A stretch of 64,000 nt of DNA, from NCBI RefSeq assembly GCF_014236855.1, contig NZ_CP051261.1, positions 558,001-622,000 of the forward strand. The letters run 5' to 3'. The stretch comes from Xanthomonas sp. SI (lineage in GTDB: Bacteria; Pseudomonadota; Gammaproteobacteria; Xanthomonadales; Xanthomonadaceae). Numbering within the stretch: the stretch's first letter is position 1; each line of letters starts with the position of its first letter. The notes under the pieces are model-generated. The model made no database searches. It was not told the origin of the DNA and saw only the letters and a program-made list of their open reading frames with translations. Shown here in pieces: positions 43,987-51,801 of the stretch. The translations under genes were made by a program, and so were the position numbers.

Positions 43987-46779
43987 ATGCCCACCCAAGC
44001 CCAGCATTCCCATTGCCATTTCCGACCGTCCCGCCTCGCGCTCGCGCTGCTGGCCGGATGCGCACTGCCGCCGCTCGCCGCGGCGCAGGACACCGCCATC
44101 GCCACGCGCGACCTGGACAAGGTCACCGTCACCGGTTCGCGCATCGCGCGTTCGCAGGTGGAAGGGCCGGCGCCGGTGACCGTCATCACCGCGCAGGACA
44201 TCCAGAAGCAGGGCTTCAGCACGGTGTGGGAATCGCTCGGCACGCTGACCCAGTTCAGCGGCAGCGCCTTCAACGAAAGCGACCAGACCGGCAGTTCGCC
44301 CAACGGCCAATACCTCAACCTGCGCGGCCTGGGGCCCGGCTACCAGTTGATCCTGCTCAACGGCAAGCGCATGGCCGACTACCCGCAGTCCTACAACGCC
44401 AACGGCACCGCGGTCAGCCTGGGCAGCATTCCCGCGGCGGCGGTGGAGCGCATCGAGGTGATGAGCGGCGGCGCTTCGGCGATCTATGGTTCCGACGCGG
44501 TGGCCGGCGTGGTCAACATCATCACCAAGCGCAATTTCAGCGGCGACACGCTGCGCCTGCGCGGCGGCACCACCACGCGCGGCGGCGGCGACAGCGGCCA
44601 GCTGCAATGGAGCGGCGGGCGTACCGGCGATCGTTGGAGCCTGACCTACGCGTTCGAACGGCTGGACCGCGAAGCCATCGTCGCCAGCCAGCGCGACTTC
44701 CTGGATTCGTACGACGACCATCCCGGCAACAAGGCCGATCCGGCCAGCCCCAATGCCTCGATTTCCGGCGTCTACCTGCGCCGCGGCAACACCTATCTGT
44801 GGCCCAGCGGCGGCGCGCTGTCCACCTCGACCGGCGCGCTGGACGCGGCGTGTGCGGCGACCAATCCGGCATTCAGGCCGTACAAGACCGCCGACAGCCT
44901 GGCCGCGGCCAACCGTTGCGGCGCGTTCGGCTACTACGAAGGCCGCTCGGTGCAGAACGGCTACGGCAAGACCTCCGCGTATCTGTCCGGCAGCTTCGAT
45001 TTCAACGACACCGTCACCGGCTATGCGCAGGTGCTGGCCAACCGCTCCAAGGACGAAAGCTCCAGCCAGACCCACTACTACATCGGCGAGGGCGCGTTCA
45101 CCGTCTACGATCCGGACCTGGGCCTGGTCACCGCGCAGCGCATCTTCCTGCCGTCGGAAGTCGGCGGGATCAAGAACATCGAGTACGACGAGAAATCCTG
45201 GAACCTCAACGCTGGCGTGCGCGGCAAGCTGTTCGACGGCCGCTTCGACTGGGATGCGAGCGTGTCGATGTCGCGCTACGACATCACCACACGGCGCCCG
45301 CGCTTCCTCACCAACGCGGTGCGCGACTACTACATGGGGCCGGTGCTCGGCTATCGGCCCGACGGCACCGAGATCCGCGAGTTCTACGCCGACAAGCTGT
45401 TCGCGCCGGGCAGCGCGGCGCTGTACGACCAGCTCACCACCGAGGTGGTGAGCCGCGGCGAATCCAGCACAGACCAGGCCCAGTTCGTGTTCAGCGGCGA
45501 CCTGTTCGCGCTGCCGGCCGGCATGGTGCAGATTGCCACCGTGCTGGAGGCGGCGCGACAGAAGTACGACCTCGCGCCGGATCCGCGCACCACCGTGGAC
45601 TACACCGGCAGCGAGCGCATCTACAACCTGACCCAGACCCCGGGCGGCGGCCCGCGCGACCGCTACGCCGCGGGCCTGGAACTGCGCGTGCCGATCTTCA
45701 ACCGGCTCAGCGCGACGCTGGCCGCGCGCTACGACAAGTACGACGACATCACCGCGGTCGACGATGCCGCCACCTGGCAGGCGGGATTGGAATGGCGGCC
45801 GTTCGACAGCCTGCTGTTGCGTGGCAGCCACGCCACCAGTTTCCGCGCGCCGGACCTGCTGTGGATCTACGCCGGCACCAGCGCCAACAATCCCACCGTC
45901 ACCGACGAATACCTGTGCCGCCGCGACGGCCTGGATCCGTTGTCCGATGCCTGCTCGGCCGCGCACGAGTACCAGACCTTCTCCACCCAGTCGTCCAATC
46001 CGCTGCTGGAAGAGGAAAAGGGCAAGTCGACCACGCTGGGTTTCGTGTGGGACGTGCTGCCGACCCTTTCGCTGAGCGCGGACTACTACCGCATCGAACT
46101 GGAAGGCCGGGTCGAGTCGATCTCCAGCGAGACCTTGCTGGAGAACAACGCCAATTGCCTGCTCGGCAGCGACCGCGCCGGCAATGCGGTCGATACCGCA
46201 TCGGCGGCCTGCCAGTTCTACATCCAGTCGGTGACCCGCAGCCCCGGGACCGACCTCACCGCCGAAGGCCAGATCACCGCGTTCGAGACCTTCCCGATCA
46301 ACCAGTCGTTGATGCGCACCGACGGCGTGGACGCCAACCTGCGCTACAGCTTCGACCTTGGCGACTGGGGCGCGTTCGGGCTGCAGGCCGGCTATACCCG
46401 TGTGCTGAAGATGGAAGTGGCGCAGTTCGCCGGGGCCAAGCCGGTGGACGTGATGAACGACGTCGATTACCTGGCATTTCGCACCCGCACCAACTGGCGT
46501 GCGAACTGGAGCATCGGCGACTGGTCGACCAGCCTGTACGGCTACCGCTACGGCTCGCGTCCCAACTACGCCGAGAGCGGACGCGTGGCGCCGTACGTGA
46601 TCTGGAACGCGGACATCGCCAAGCGGATCACCGACAAGGCCACGCTCGGCATCAGCGTGCTCAACGTGTTCGACAAGATCCATCCGCGCGACGACACCTA
46701 CACCGCCTGGCCGTACTTCCCGCGCGTGTACAGTGCGATCGGGCGGCAGCTGTACGCCAACTTCACCTACACCTTTTGA
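43987..46779 (+). CDS. TonB-dependent receptor
   Basis: A 930-aa outer-membrane receptor. ATG 43987 follows AGGAGAG, and a signal peptide ends at LPPLAAAQ. The plug starts with DLDKVTVTGSRIARSQVEGPAPVTVITAQDIQKQG, including the family GSRI box. The barrel has the usual late motif (GSHATSFRAPDLLWIYAG, SSNPLLEEEKGKSTTLGFVWDV) and a terminal aromatic (YANFTYTF). It sits between murein-peptide enzymes on both sides, so muropeptides or peptides are a reasonable substrate guess. No N-terminal signalling extension (FecA type) is present. Confidence 0.95.
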   Translation: MPTQAQHSHCHFRPSRLALALLAGCALPPLAAAQDTAIATRDLDKVTVTGSRIARSQVEGPAPVTVITAQDIQKQGFSTVWESLGTLTQFSGSAFNESDQTGSSPNGQYLNLRGLGPGYQLILLNGKRMADYPQSYNANGTAVSLGSIPAAAVERIEVMSGGASAIYGSDAVAGVVNIITKRNFSGDTLRLRGGTTTRGGGDSGQLQWSGGRTGDRWSLTYAFERLDREAIVASQRDFLDSYDDHPGNKADPASPNASISGVYLRRGNTYLWPSGGALSTSTGALDAACAATNPAFRPYKTADSLAAANRCGAFGYYEGRSVQNGYGKTSAYLSGSFDFNDTVTGYAQVLANRSKDESSSQTHYYIGEGAFTVYDPDLGLVTAQRIFLPSEVGGIKNIEYDEKSWNLNAGVRGKLFDGRFDWDASVSMSRYDITTRRPRFLTNAVRDYYMGPVLGYRPDGTEIREFYADKLFAPGSAALYDQLTTEVVSRGESSTDQAQFVFSGDLFALPAGMVQIATVLEAARQKYDLAPDPRTTVDYTGSERIYNLTQTPGGGPRDRYAAGLELRVPIFNRLSATLAARYDKYDDITAVDDAATWQAGLEWRPFDSLLLRGSHATSFRAPDLLWIYAGTSANNPTVTDEYLCRRDGLDPLSDACSAAHEYQTFSTQSSNPLLEEEKGKSTTLGFVWDVLPTLSLSADYYRIELEGRVESISSETLLENNANCLLGSDRAGNAVDTASAACQFYIQSVTRSPGTDLTAEGQITAFETFPINQSLMRTDGVDANLRYSFDLGDWGAFGLQAGYTRVLKMEVAQFAGAKPVDVMNDVDYLAFRTRTNWRANWSIGDWSTSLYGYRYGSRPNYAESGRVAPYVIWNADIAKRITDKATLGISVLNVFDKIHPRDDTYTAWPYFPRVYSAIGRQLYANFTYTF

Positions 46780-46862
46780 GGATGCGCGTGCGAGGCGACA
46801 CAGCCACGCTGGAGACGACGAGACCGGGGACGCCATCGCGCAACGCAGCAATCGCGGGGCGA

Positions 46863-48488
46863 ATGCGCAGGTACTTGCTTGCCGTCTGCTTCGTATGGCC
46901 GGCAGTCGCGGCGGCCGCGCCCGGCGCTGCGGACGCACCGCCGCCGCGTGCCGAGCTCGACCGCCTGTTCGAGCAGGCCATGACGCGCTACCGGTTGTCG
47001 GGGCTGGCGGTCGGCGTGATCGACAACGGCGAGGTGGTCTACGCGCGCAGTGCCGGCGAACTGCGCGCCGGCAGCGGCGAGCGCATCGATGGGCAGACGC
47101 TGTTCAAGATCGCCTCCAACAGCAAGGCGATGACCACTGCCTTGCTGGCGCGGCTGGTCGATGCCGGCAAGCTGCGCTGGGACGATCCGGTGACCAGGTA
47201 CCTGCCGGAGTTTCGCATGTACGATCCGTGGGTCACGCACAACATCCAGGTACGCGACCTGCTGATCCACAACAGCGGCCTGGGCCTGGGCGCCGGCGAT
47301 CTGATGCTGTGGCCGGAACCCAACGCGTTCAGTCGCGCCGATATCATCGCCGGGCTGGCCTACCTTAAGCCGACCCACAGCTTCCGCGCGCACTACGCCT
47401 ACGACAACCTGCTGTATGTGGTCGCCGGCGAAGTGGCCGCGCGCGCCGGCGGCAAGTCCTACGAGCAGCTGCTGCGCGAGCAGGTGTTCGCACCGCTGGG
47501 CATGGGCCGCTGCCAGGTCGGCGCCTGGGACCGCGATGCGGTCGGCAACGTCGCTCAGCCGCATATGCGCCAGGGCGAGGCCAACGTGGTGGTGCGCGCG
47601 GACCCGGCGCGAATCGCGGATACGCCGTCGATGGCGGCCGGCGGCGTGCGCTGCAGTCTCGACGACATGCTGGCCTGGATGCGTGCCTGGCTGTCGCCCG
47701 ACACCGATGCTGCGCCCTGGCTGTCGCCGGCGCAGCGCCAGGCGCTGTGGACGCTGCACACGCCGATGCCGATCTCCGCGCAGATGCGCGACTGGGACGG
47801 CACGCGCCTGTACGGCTATGGCTACGGCTGGCGCCTCTCCGATGTGGACGGGCAGTGGCAGGTCGCGCATACCGGCACCCTGATGGGCATGTATTCGGCG
47901 CTGGTGCTGCTGCCGGATCGGCGCAGCGGCTTCGTCATTCTCAGTAACGGCGAGGGCGGCGATATGCGTACCGTGTTGAGCGAGGCGCTGCTCAAGCATT
48001 TCACCCGTCCCGGCGAACGTACGCTGGATGTGGAGCACTACGCCACGCTGCTCGAGCGCGCGCGTGCGCAGGCCGGCAAGGCGGCGCCTGCCGCGGTGGA
48101 TACGTCTGCGCGCGTGCCGGTCGCCAGCGCCGCGTCGCGCGATCGGCAAGGCGTGTGGCGCGATCCATGGTTCGGCGAAGTCGTGCTATGCCCGCAGCAG
48201 GACGTGTTGCGCTTCCAGGCGCGCAAGTCGCCACTGCTTCGCGGCCGGGTCATGCAGGCCGGCGCGCGCTGGCTGGTGGACTGGGACGACGCCAGCGTCG
48301 ATGCCGAGGCTTGGCTGGAGTTCGCTACCGGTGCCGACGGCGCGCAACGGATGAAACTGGCGCATGTCGATCCGGATGCGGATTTCAGCTACGACTATGC
48401 CGACCTGGAGTTCGTGCGGGTGGGGGCCTGTCCTGCAAACAGTGGTGTCCCTGTAGGAGGGGCTTCAGCCCCGACGCTTTGGCGATAA
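46863..48488 (+). CDS. Serine hydrolase of the beta-lactamase/class C family
   Basis: A periplasmic penicillin-binding-protein-fold hydrolase, 541 aa from ATG 46863, which begins a clean signal peptide (MRRYLLAVCFVWPAVAAAAPG). ATG 46782 is a longer, less likely option. Active-site motifs are the SxxK tetrad Ser85-N-S-Lys88 (KIASNSKAMTT), Tyr-x-Asn in HYAYDNLLYVVAGE, and HTG in VAHTGTLMGMYSALV. It may be a D-amino-acid peptidase, carboxypeptidase or esterase; it is not proof of drug resistance. About 120 extra C-terminal residues follow the core. The last few codons and the stop lie inside a GTAG-type repeat, so the C-terminus is repeat-derived. Confidence 0.87.
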   Translation: MRRYLLAVCFVWPAVAAAAPGAADAPPPRAELDRLFEQAMTRYRLSGLAVGVIDNGEVVYARSAGELRAGSGERIDGQTLFKIASNSKAMTTALLARLVDAGKLRWDDPVTRYLPEFRMYDPWVTHNIQVRDLLIHNSGLGLGAGDLMLWPEPNAFSRADIIAGLAYLKPTHSFRAHYAYDNLLYVVAGEVAARAGGKSYEQLLREQVFAPLGMGRCQVGAWDRDAVGNVAQPHMRQGEANVVVRADPARIADTPSMAAGGVRCSLDDMLAWMRAWLSPDTDAAPWLSPAQRQALWTLHTPMPISAQMRDWDGTRLYGYGYGWRLSDVDGQWQVAHTGTLMGMYSALVLLPDRRSGFVILSNGEGGDMRTVLSEALLKHFTRPGERTLDVEHYATLLERARAQAGKAAPAAVDTSARVPVASAASRDRQGVWRDPWFGEVVLCPQQDVLRFQARKSPLLRGRVMQAGARWLVDWDDASVDAEAWLEFATGADGAQRMKLAHVDPDADFSYDYADLEFVRVGACPANSGVPVGGASAPTLWR

Positions 48489-48514
48489 GGCGTCGGGGCT
48501 GAAGCCCCTCCTAC
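48453..48514. repeat. GTAG-type repeat pair (GGGG variant) overlapping a stop codon
   Basis: GTAGGAGGGGCTTCAGCCCC... at 48453-48475 and its inverse at 48492-48514 flank a 16-nt loop that contains the TAA stop of the serine hydrolase. The stem base differs from the other copies (GGGG/CCCC instead of GCGG/CCGC) by compensating changes, so the hairpin is conserved. Confidence 0.85.
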
Positions 48515-48586
48515 AGGAGTGACAAGTCCTTCGATTTCCAGATGCCGTTTTTCGCGCGATTGCAGCCAACTTCCCAGGTATCCAAG

Positions 48587-49405
48587 ATGGTCCCCATGAC
48601 CCGACCCTTCTCCACACCCGCATCGCCCCGCATCCGCTGGCTGGCACCGCTGGCGCTGGTCGCCCTGCTCGGTGCCTGCGCGCACGCGCCGCAGCGCAAT
48701 CCGCTGGCCGAGTGGGTGCCGTCGCCGAACCAGGATCTGCGCCGGCCGATCCTGATCGTGATCCATTACACCGACCAGGACTCGGTGCAGCGCAGCCTGA
48801 ACACGTTGCGTTCGCACAACAGCAAGGGCAAGGTCAGCGCGCATTACCTGATCGGTCGCGACGGCAAGCGCTACCAGCTGGTCAGCGACGAACGCCGCGC
48901 CTGGCATGGCGGCGCGGGGCGCTGGGGCACGATCACCGACATCAATTCCGCCTCGATCGGCATCGAACTGGACAACGACGGCAAGACCCCGTTCGCGCCC
49001 GCACAGATCGACAGCCTGCTGCTGTTGCTGGAGGATCTGTGCACGCGGCTGCGCATCCCGCGCACGCAGGTGGTCGGGCACGAGGACTTCGCGCCCACGC
49101 GCAAGGTCGATCCGGGCCCGCTGTTTCCATGGAAGCGTCTGGCCGAAGCTGGTTTCGGCCGCTGGCCCGCCGCGGACACGCCGCCGGCGCCGCCCGGCTT
49201 CGACCCGTGGCAGGCGCTGGCGCTGATCGGCTATCCGCTCGACGACCGCGCGGCCACGCTGCGCGCCTTCCACCACCACTACCGCGGCAACGACGCCACC
49301 GCGTTCGATGCCGAGGACTTGCGCATCCTCCATGCCTTGACCCAGCCGGCGCAGGCGCGACCGCAGCCACAGCCGACCCCGGCGCTGGAACAGGACGTGC
49401 CGTAG
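48587..49405 (+). CDS. AmiD-like N-acetylmuramoyl-L-alanine amidase lipoprotein
   Basis: Cleaves the bond between MurNAc and the stem peptide. The 272-aa protein has a lipoprotein signal (ALLGAC, Cys31 from this start; ATG 48596 is an alternative). The amidase_2 domain has zinc ligands in IHYTDQDS and VVGHEDFAPTRKVDPG, with SIGIELDN contributing the conserved Glu. A C-terminal segment (about 200-260) resembles the small peptidoglycan-binding helix bundle of E. coli AmiD (276 aa). The localisation would be the outer membrane. With the upstream genes it completes a muropeptide-degrading set. Confidence 0.92.
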   Translation: MVPMTRPFSTPASPRIRWLAPLALVALLGACAHAPQRNPLAEWVPSPNQDLRRPILIVIHYTDQDSVQRSLNTLRSHNSKGKVSAHYLIGRDGKRYQLVSDERRAWHGGAGRWGTITDINSASIGIELDNDGKTPFAPAQIDSLLLLLEDLCTRLRIPRTQVVGHEDFAPTRKVDPGPLFPWKRLAEAGFGRWPAADTPPAPPGFDPWQALALIGYPLDDRAATLRAFHHHYRGNDATAFDAEDLRILHALTQPAQARPQPQPTPALEQDVP

Positions 49406-49538
49406 CGCTGCCGGGTCGTCCGCCACCGCATGCGGGCGACCACGCCTGTGCCGCCGCGTCGAGCTGGCGCGGGGCGTCCATTGGATGCAACGCGTTCTTG
49501 GTAGCATGAGCGCGCCAAGAACTCCAAAGGACGCAGCG

Positions 49539-50444
49539 ATGAGGCTAGCAAAGACAGCCCTGTGGGCGGCAACGCTCCTGTTGATCGGCGGTTGCACGGA
49601 CAAGCAACCCGCCGCCGCCCCGTCCGCCGCGCAGGCGGGCACTGCAGCGAGCGCGCCGGCCGCACCCGCCGCCGCGCAATCCGATCCGGTCGCGGTCGAG
49701 GTGCCGGCACCTGGTCGCGTGCTCGACGACATCTATGGAGAGAAGGGCGACGGCTCGGCGTCCTACACGATCGACAACAACGCCCTGGCCAGCTTCTGGT
49801 ACGGCTATCGCTTCGACCTCGGCGGCAAGCACTACTACACCGGCTTCGCCAATGTGGGTCCGGAGAAATACGGCAAGTCCGAGGAAGAGAACACGCCGGA
49901 TCCCGCCGTCGGCGTGAGCATCAGCCAGGCCACCTATGTGCTCGACAGCGTGGACGGCAAGCCGACCTGGACGTTGTTCCATGCACAGCGCTGGGCCGGC
50001 GATTTCGGCGCTTCTGAGAAGGCCGATACGCTGGACCAGAAGCGCAAGCCGCAGAGCACCGAGACCAAGGACGGCCACCTGCTGCTGGCGCTGCCGACCA
50101 CGCACTTCGCCGACGGCATCACCAGCTCCGGCTTCGCCGTGTTCACCTTCGACCCGAACAAGAACGACCTTGGCGACTACAAGGGCTGGGTCTACCTGGG
50201 CACCGTGGCTACTGGCGAGGACAACGGCGCGGCCTGCGACGACCAGGGCACCATGAAGTGCGCGGCCAGCACCGGCACGCTGAGCTTCGAACCCGGCACC
50301 GGGCCGCTGCCGGGCCTGCATGTGGCCATGAGCGGCACCGCCATCGCCGGCCCCGGCAAGGTCCGCACGCTCGGCCCCGCCGACGTGGCGACCTATACGT
50401 ACGACCAGGGCAAGGGCCAGTACACGCCGTCGCTGGATCGCTGA
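49539..50444 (+). CDS. Lipoprotein, candidate immunity protein paralogue A
   Basis: A 301-aa lipoprotein starting at ATG 49539 (AAAGGA upstream; lipobox LLIGGC, Cys19). An Ala/Pro-rich linker leads to a roughly 220-aa beta-rich domain with many aromatic and Gly turns (DDIYGEKGDGSASYTIDNN, RFDLGGKHYYTGFAN, GFAVFTFDPNKNDLGDYKGWVYLGTVATGEDNG, AMSGTAIAGPGKVRTL). I do not recognise the family. The same domain recurs, without a signal, in the next gene. Both lie immediately upstream of a predicted peptidoglycan-degrading T4SS effector, the usual place for its immunity gene, and the periplasmic location fits protection of the wall. Immunity is inference. Confidence 0.8.
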   Translation: MRLAKTALWAATLLLIGGCTDKQPAAAPSAAQAGTAASAPAAPAAAQSDPVAVEVPAPGRVLDDIYGEKGDGSASYTIDNNALASFWYGYRFDLGGKHYYTGFANVGPEKYGKSEEENTPDPAVGVSISQATYVLDSVDGKPTWTLFHAQRWAGDFGASEKADTLDQKRKPQSTETKDGHLLLALPTTHFADGITSSGFAVFTFDPNKNDLGDYKGWVYLGTVATGEDNGAACDDQGTMKCAASTGTLSFEPGTGPLPGLHVAMSGTAIAGPGKVRTLGPADVATYTYDQGKGQYTPSLDR

Positions 50445-50848
50445 ACAGCCGCCGACCGGCCCGCGCCAGGGCCGGCCGGAGGTGGGCGCGGAGGGGCGTT
50501 GCCCGCTGGTCGCCGGCAATGGAACTGGGTAAGATGCCGGCACGGGGCCTGATGATCAGGCGAGTCATTCGCGAGCGGCAATGGATGCTGCACTCGCCCG
50601 AAATGCCGGAGTGGAACGCCGGCTTGCGGTTCGCCATGCGCGAATCGCCATCACCGCCCCTGCTTTGGGGCCGGATTGCAATCCACCGTTCTCTGTCCGA
50701 AGCCGCGCCTGCGAGGAGTTCTTCATCCACGTAGGTCGCGCTGTGTCTGCGATGCGCAAGCGGGCGGCATCCGGATACGGCGGCGTGGCGTGTCGGGATT
50801 TTCAGGAGTGTTTTTCGGCTTCTTCAACGAATACAGGATGTTCTGCAC
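50445..50848. other. Gap between the paralogues with a hairpin and a small palindrome
   Basis: A 404-bp stretch. A perfect 7-bp GC hairpin (CCGGCCC 50456-50462 / GGGCCGG 50469-50475) follows the first paralogue and may act as a terminator. CCTGATGATCAGG (50548-50560) is a perfect 13-bp palindrome of operator type. Small open frames here have no signals of translation. Confidence 0.5.
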
Positions 50849-51634
50849 ATGTCCAATGACAACAAGCTTGCCGTCGCCACCGAAGCGCCGCCCTATCCGG
50901 GCAGCGTGCTGTATCTGATCTACGGGATCGACGGCGATGGCGCCCTCTCGTACGAAATCGACAACGGCGCCGTGGCCAGCTTCTGGTGCGGCCAGCATTT
51001 CGATCTGGGCGGCAAGCACTACTACACCGGTTTCGCCTATGCAACGCGCGGCAGGTACGGCAACGATGACGAGGAAACCTTTCCCGGTCCGGACGAAAGC
51101 GTTTCGCTCAGCCAGGCCACCTTCGTCCTGACCAACCCCGGCAGCGAGCGGCCATGGATGGTCTTCCACGCACAGCGCTATGTCGGTGCCTTCGGCAGTT
51201 ACGAGCGCACCGATGCGGTCGACGAGACGCGCAAGCCGCAGCAGCATGTGCTGGACAACGGCCACCTGCTGCTGGCGGTGCCGACGTCGAGCTTCGACAA
51301 TGGCGTCACCAGTGCCGGCTTCGCGCTATTCACCTTCGACCCGAACAAGAATGAGCTGGGCGATTACCAGGGCTGGGTGTATCGGGGAACGGTCGCGGCC
51401 GGCGAGGACAACGAGGCCAGCAGCGACGAAGAGGGCGTCGTCCCCCACGTTTCCAGCGTCGGCACACTGAGCTTCAAACCGGTGCCGGGCGAACCGATGC
51501 CAGACGTGCAGGTGGTGCTGAGCGGTACCGCGATCGCCGGCCCCGGCCGGGCGCGCATGCTCGATGCTTCCGATGCGGTGCTCTATGCGTACGACCAGGC
51601 GAGCGCACAGTACCTGCCCACGAATAACGCATGA
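50849..51634 (+). CDS. Candidate immunity protein paralogue B, no signal peptide
   Basis: A 261-aa protein whose whole length matches the mature domain of paralogue A in order and motif: GSVLYLIYGIDGDGALSYEIDNG, HFDLGGKHYYTGFAY, HLLLAVPTSSFDNGVTSAGFALFTFDPNKNELGDYQGWVYRGTVAAGEDN, VVLSGTAIAGPGRARML. The visible N-terminus (MSNDNKLAVATEAPP) has no signal sequence, and none is found in frame upstream. It is therefore either cytoplasmic, or it has lost its lipoprotein leader after duplication. It ends 167 bp before the first effector, with a promoter-like sequence between. Confidence 0.8.
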   Translation: MSNDNKLAVATEAPPYPGSVLYLIYGIDGDGALSYEIDNGAVASFWCGQHFDLGGKHYYTGFAYATRGRYGNDDEETFPGPDESVSLSQATFVLTNPGSERPWMVFHAQRYVGAFGSYERTDAVDETRKPQQHVLDNGHLLLAVPTSSFDNGVTSAGFALFTFDPNKNELGDYQGWVYRGTVAAGEDNEASSDEEGVVPHVSSVGTLSFKPVPGEPMPDVQVVLSGTAIAGPGRARMLDASDAVLYAYDQASAQYLPTNNA

Positions 51635-51749
51635 ACCCGCCAGCGCGCCGATCTGTGGATGGGCGCGCTGGCAGCAGCAACACAGCAGCACACGTAGTAC
51701 CCGAACAGTTTTGTTGACCGCGCACTAACAAGCTCACGGACGAGCTCGG

Positions 51750-51780
51750 TTGACCTTGTCGGCGCACGCCGCCGTATATC
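51750..51780 (+). promoter_or_regulatory. Candidate promoter of the first effector gene
   Basis: TTGACC (51750-51755), a 19-nt spacer and TATATC (51775-51780) lie just before AAGGAG (51789-51794) and the effector start at 51802. If used, the leader is very short. A second TTGACC occurs at 51714-51719. Confidence 0.4.
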
Positions 51781-51801
51781 AACCTCAAGGAGTAACACGA
51801 G

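Noticed and set aside
43678..46938. 1086-codon minus-strand frame opposite the TonB receptor
   Set aside because: Antisense shadow; the receptor frame has signal peptide, plug and barrel motifs.
46863..48488. Beta-lactamase resistance gene
   Set aside because: SxxK, YxN and HTG motifs are shared with peptidases and esterases; the long C-terminal extension and murein context argue against a dedicated beta-lactamase.
50581..50859. 92-codon frame upstream of paralogue B that might provide its signal peptide
   Set aside because: It is in a different frame from paralogue B and has no hydrophobic leader.
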